DNA from: a bacterium
GTDB lineage: Bacteria > Bacillota > Clostridia > Lachnospirales > Lachnospiraceae
Direction of reading: 5' to 3'
DNA: 64,000 nucleotides
Assembly: GCA_030535455.1 (NCBI GenBank)
Contig: JAUNJY010000018.1
Span: 1-64,000 of the forward strand
Shown here: piece after piece, positions 61,485 through 64,000 of the stretch
How positions within the stretch are numbered: the first letter of the stretch is position 1
Layout: each line of letters starts with the position of its first letter
The notes under the pieces: generated by a model
The model's input: the letters and a program-made list of their open reading frames with translations, nothing else
What the model was told of the DNA's origin: nothing
Database searches by the model: none
Position numbers and translations under genes: made by a program

Positions 61485-62618
61485 GTGTACGATTATTTAA
61501 TTGTAGGTGCAGGATTATTTGGTTCTGTATTTGCATACGAGGCTAATCAACGAGGCAAAAAATGTTTAGTAATCGACAAACGAAATCATGTTGCCGGAAA
61601 CATTTATACGAAAGAGGTAAATGGGATCAATGTGCATGAATATGGAGCACATATTTTCCATACAAGCAATAAGGAAATCTGGGAGTATGTAAATCAGTTT
61701 GCAGAGTTTAATCGATACACAAACTCGCCAGTTGCAAGGTATAAAGAGGAATTATACAACCTACCATTCAATATGAATACATTTCATGCGCTATGGGGGG
61801 TAAAGACACCACAGGAAGCAAAGGAATATATTTCTCGAGAAATTGCAAATACTTATACCGAAGAGCCTAAAAATCTAGAAGAACAGGCACTTAACTTAGT
61901 AGGAAAGGATATTTACGAAAAGTTAATCAAAGGATATACGGAAAAGCAATGGGGAAAACGTGCAACAGAGCTTCCAAGCTTTATCATCAAGCGTCTTCCA
62001 GTTCGTTTTACGTATGACAATAATTATTTCAATGATAAGTATCAAGGAATTCCAGAGGGTGGATATACAAAAATGATTGAGAAGATGTTGGAGGGAATTG
62101 AAGTCCGTTTAAACACAGATTATTTTAGTCACAAACAGGAACTTGATGCAATGGCCCATACGGTGGTCTATACAGGAATGATTGACCAGTATTACGAGTA
62201 TTGCTATGGTGCATTAGAATATAGAAGTCTTAGATTTGAAACTGAACAGCTTGCCATGGAAAACTACCAAGGAAATGCGGTAGTGAACTATACAGAATAT
62301 GAGGTTCCTTATACTCGAATTATCGAGCACAAGCATTTTGAATTTAATACGTCTAAAGATACCATTATAACGAGAGAATATCCAAAGACTTGGAATTTAG
62401 GGGATGAACCATACTATCCAGTCAATGATGAAAAGAACATGGAAATCTTTTTAAACTATCAAATGCTTGCTGAGAAAGAGACCAATGTGATCTTTGGTGG
62501 AAGGCTTGCAAACTATCAATATTATGATATGCATCATGTCATTGAAAAGGCCTTAAATACAGTGAAACAGGAGTGTCAGAAGAAGCCGGAAGTATGCTGT
62601 AAAAAGGGGTCGATTTAG
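61485..62618 (+). CDS. glf: UDP-galactopyranose mutase
   Basis: Glf converts UDP-galactopyranose to UDP-galactofuranose using reduced FAD, giving galactofuranose for surface polymers. The 377-residue product has the FAD motif VGAGLFGSVFAYEANQRGK, then EYGAHIFHTSN, FNRYTNSPVARYK and a C-terminal GGRLANYQYYDMHHVI, all standard. I use GTG 61485, 8 bases after GGAGG; the in-frame ATG at 61470 has no ribosome site before it, and family members begin YDYLIVGAGL. Galactofuranose in this locus is thus likely. It has its own promoter. Confidence 0.95.
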   Translation: MYDYLIVGAGLFGSVFAYEANQRGKKCLVIDKRNHVAGNIYTKEVNGINVHEYGAHIFHTSNKEIWEYVNQFAEFNRYTNSPVARYKEELYNLPFNMNTFHALWGVKTPQEAKEYISREIANTYTEEPKNLEEQALNLVGKDIYEKLIKGYTEKQWGKRATELPSFIIKRLPVRFTYDNNYFNDKYQGIPEGGYTKMIEKMLEGIEVRLNTDYFSHKQELDAMAHTVVYTGMIDQYYEYCYGALEYRSLRFETEQLAMENYQGNAVVNYTEYEVPYTRIIEHKHFEFNTSKDTIITREYPKTWNLGDEPYYPVNDEKNMEIFLNYQMLAEKETNVIFGGRLANYQYYDMHHVIEKALNTVKQECQKKPEVCCKKGSI

Positions 62619-62628
62619 AAGAAATTAC

Positions 62629-62657
62629 TTGACACTTAATGTGCGAAAGAGTATGGT
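62629..62657 (+). promoter_or_regulatory. Sigma-A promoter before the TagB/TagF-like gene
   Basis: A perfect TTGACA (62629-62634), a 17-base spacer and TATGGT (62652-62657). Confidence 0.6.
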
Positions 62658-62723
62658 GTTATAAGAGATATAGTGTGTTTATATGCTAATATGCACTATT
62701 TTGTGACATAGAGAAAGGTTAAT

Positions 62724-63932
62724 ATGAAACAAAATTTTATCAGTAAATTATTAGAGGCCTCCTTCGAGGATGCATTGCATTTTATTCTATTTTTAATTGC
62801 ATTACCTATTTCATGGTTTTACAAGAAGAAAAGAAAGCATCTATGGCTGATTTGTGAAAATCAAAAAGAGGCAAGGGATAATGCATATTGGTTGTTTAAG
62901 TATATCAGAGAAAATGAACCACATCAGGATGTGGTTTATGCAATAAGCAAGAAATCAGAGGACTATGATAAGGTAGCTTCCCTAGGGGATACCGTTTCTT
63001 ATGGGACTTTGAAGCATTGGATATATTATTTGACAGCTGAGAAAAACATAAGTACACAAAAGGGAGGCAAGCCCAATGCAGCGGTTTGCTATTTTTTAGA
63101 GGTGTACGGAATTCGTAAGAATACTCGAGTATTTTTACAACATGGTATAACAAAGGACGATGTTGAGTTCTTACATTATAAGCATTCAAAGATCAGCCTG
63201 TTTGTTTGCGGTGCAGAACGAGAATATAAGTATGTAAAAGAGCGCTTTGGTTATCCAGAGGGAGCAGTACAGCTACTTGGTTTCTGCCGTTTTGATAACC
63301 TTCATAATGCGAAGGTCAATCCAAAACAAATATTAATTATGCCTACTTGGAGAAGCTGGATTTCTCCTCCATCCAATAATGAAGTAAAACAAAGTGATAT
63401 TGAGAAAATGAAACAGTCAGATTATTATAAGGCTTGGAGTGCGTTTATCAAAAACGAAGAATTACGTAAGATGCTGCACGACGAGGATCTGACCCTTATT
63501 TTTTATCAGCATCGAGAAATGCAGAAGTTTACCAATCTTTTCAGTAGCGATGACGACAGAATCGTAATTGCAAATGATAAAGAGCATGATGTACAACAAT
63601 TATTAATGGAATCTGCATATCTGGTTACCGATTATTCCAGTATTGCCATGGATTTTGCATATATGAAAAAGCCACTGATGTATTATCAGTTTGATTATCC
63701 AAGATATAGACAAGAGCATTACGGTGAAGGATATTTCGTTTATGAACGAGACGGTTTTGGACCAGTTTGCTATGAATTAGAGGATGTTATAAAAACCTTA
63801 AAAGAGGCAGTTGCTTCAGGGTTTGAAAATGACGCTGTGTATTTGGCACGTCATAAAGGGTTCTTTGAACTTTGTGATACAGACAATTGTAAGAGAAATT
63901 ATGAAGCAATAAAAGAATTAGAGGTATTATGA
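62724..63932 (+). CDS. CDP-glycerol glycerophosphotransferase-family protein (TagB/TagF-like)
   Basis: Members add glycerol- or ribitol-phosphate from a CDP-alditol to a lipid-linked or polymer acceptor. The 402-residue product has a short hydrophobic N-terminal region, then the GT-B-like domains of the family: RVFLQHGITKDDVEFLHY (catalytic His region), ILIMPTWRSWIS, FYQHREMQKF, and LVTDYSSIAMDFAYMKKPLMYYQFD. These are all characteristic. It suggests a teichoic-acid-like or phosphate-containing polymer. The stop codon overlaps the start of the exporter gene. Confidence 0.92.
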   Translation: MKQNFISKLLEASFEDALHFILFLIALPISWFYKKKRKHLWLICENQKEARDNAYWLFKYIRENEPHQDVVYAISKKSEDYDKVASLGDTVSYGTLKHWIYYLTAEKNISTQKGGKPNAAVCYFLEVYGIRKNTRVFLQHGITKDDVEFLHYKHSKISLFVCGAEREYKYVKERFGYPEGAVQLLGFCRFDNLHNAKVNPKQILIMPTWRSWISPPSNNEVKQSDIEKMKQSDYYKAWSAFIKNEELRKMLHDEDLTLIFYQHREMQKFTNLFSSDDDRIVIANDKEHDVQQLLMESAYLVTDYSSIAMDFAYMKKPLMYYQFDYPRYRQEHYGEGYFVYERDGFGPVCYELEDVIKTLKEAVASGFENDAVYLARHKGFFELCDTDNCKRNYEAIKELEVL

Positions 63933-64000
63933 TGAAAAAATTTATAAGAGATTTGAATAAGTACTACAAGTATGGGATTTATTCAGCAAAGTCTGAATTG
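63929..64000 (+). CDS. Probable ABC-2 polysaccharide/teichoic acid exporter permease, cut by the window end
   Basis: Only 24 codons are visible, beginning MMKKFIRDLNKYYKYG and overlapping the preceding stop by 4 bases (ATGA). The YYKYGIYSAKSEL segment is like the N-terminus of Wzm/TagG-type export permeases, which work with a TagH/Wzt ATPase to move finished polymers out. This fits the preceding polymerase. The call rests on a short match and context, so it is tentative. Confidence 0.6.
   Translation, partial: MMKKFIRDLNKYYKYGIYSAKSEL

Noticed and set aside
1-64000. CRISPR array, prophage, insertion sequence or plasmid genes
   Set aside because: No regularly spaced repeats, transposase, integrase or phage structural genes are visible in any frame.

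Overview
The window is low-GC DNA, and its gene set points to an anaerobic, Gram-positive member of the Clostridia, most likely Lachnospiraceae. Pointers are a pyruvate:ferredoxin oxidoreductase, a diphosphate-dependent phosphofructokinase, a two-subunit Fe-S serine dehydratase, an intracellular cellobiose phosphorylase, a CIRCE-controlled Hsp20 pair, strong AGGAGG ribosome binding sites and many U-tailed terminators. The species is not identified. No phage, insertion sequence, CRISPR array or plasmid gene is visible.

Layout. 1-3.3 kb: end of birA (its start lies outside the window), two small genes, coaX and dusB, read as one unit. 3.5-8 kb: single-gene units for PPi-phosphofructokinase, aspartate-semialdehyde dehydrogenase and cardiolipin synthase. 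8-12.9 kb (minus strand): two membrane-anchored proteins of unknown function and a uracil permease. 13-16.3 kb: a small unknown gene and cellobiose phosphorylase. 16.4-20.8 kb: an M20 amidohydrolase and a polar amino-acid ABC transporter. 20.9-24.1 kb: peptide deformylase, an SPFH protein and a sigma/anti-sigma pair. 24.2-26.7 kb: a second amino-acid ABC transporter. 26.8-31.7 kb: a peptide-type ABC transporter whose two ATPases are fused. 31.8-34.4 kb (minus): a YaiI-family protein, then a flippase-like protein and a GT4 glycosyltransferase. 34.7-36.7 kb: a CDF cation exporter and an amidohydrolase. 37.1-38.7 kb (minus): sdaAA/sdaAB. 39-40.3 kb: a secreted Big2-GDPD protein. 40.35-43.5 kb: a TPP-riboswitch operon for import of a thiamine pyrimidine precursor. 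43.9-46.5 kb (minus): a two-component system. 46.7-47.7 kb: CIRCE and two Hsp20 genes. 47.8 kb: tRNA-Gln on the minus strand. 48.1-51.7 kb: pyruvate:ferredoxin oxidoreductase. 51.9-64 kb: a cell-surface glycopolymer locus with two tandem pairs of large membrane proteins (one gene frameshifted), a GT2 polyprenyl-phosphate glycosyltransferase, UDP-galactopyranose mutase, a TagB/TagF-like polymerase and the first codons of a probable Wzm/TagG-like exporter that runs out of the window.

The least expected signal is in the intergenic DNA. Four copies of a roughly 70-nt element (near 25.05, 36.87, 37.06 and 51.80 kb) can fold into the same nested helices, although the paired bases differ between copies while still pairing. 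A second family of hairpins (17.62, 36.79 and 36.97 kb, with degenerate relatives near 22.32 and 43.65 kb) keeps its loop and ATAGGA/TCCTAT core while its outer stem changes in a compensated way. The two families interleave between 36.76 and 37.13 kb. I do not recognise either family as a described RNA.
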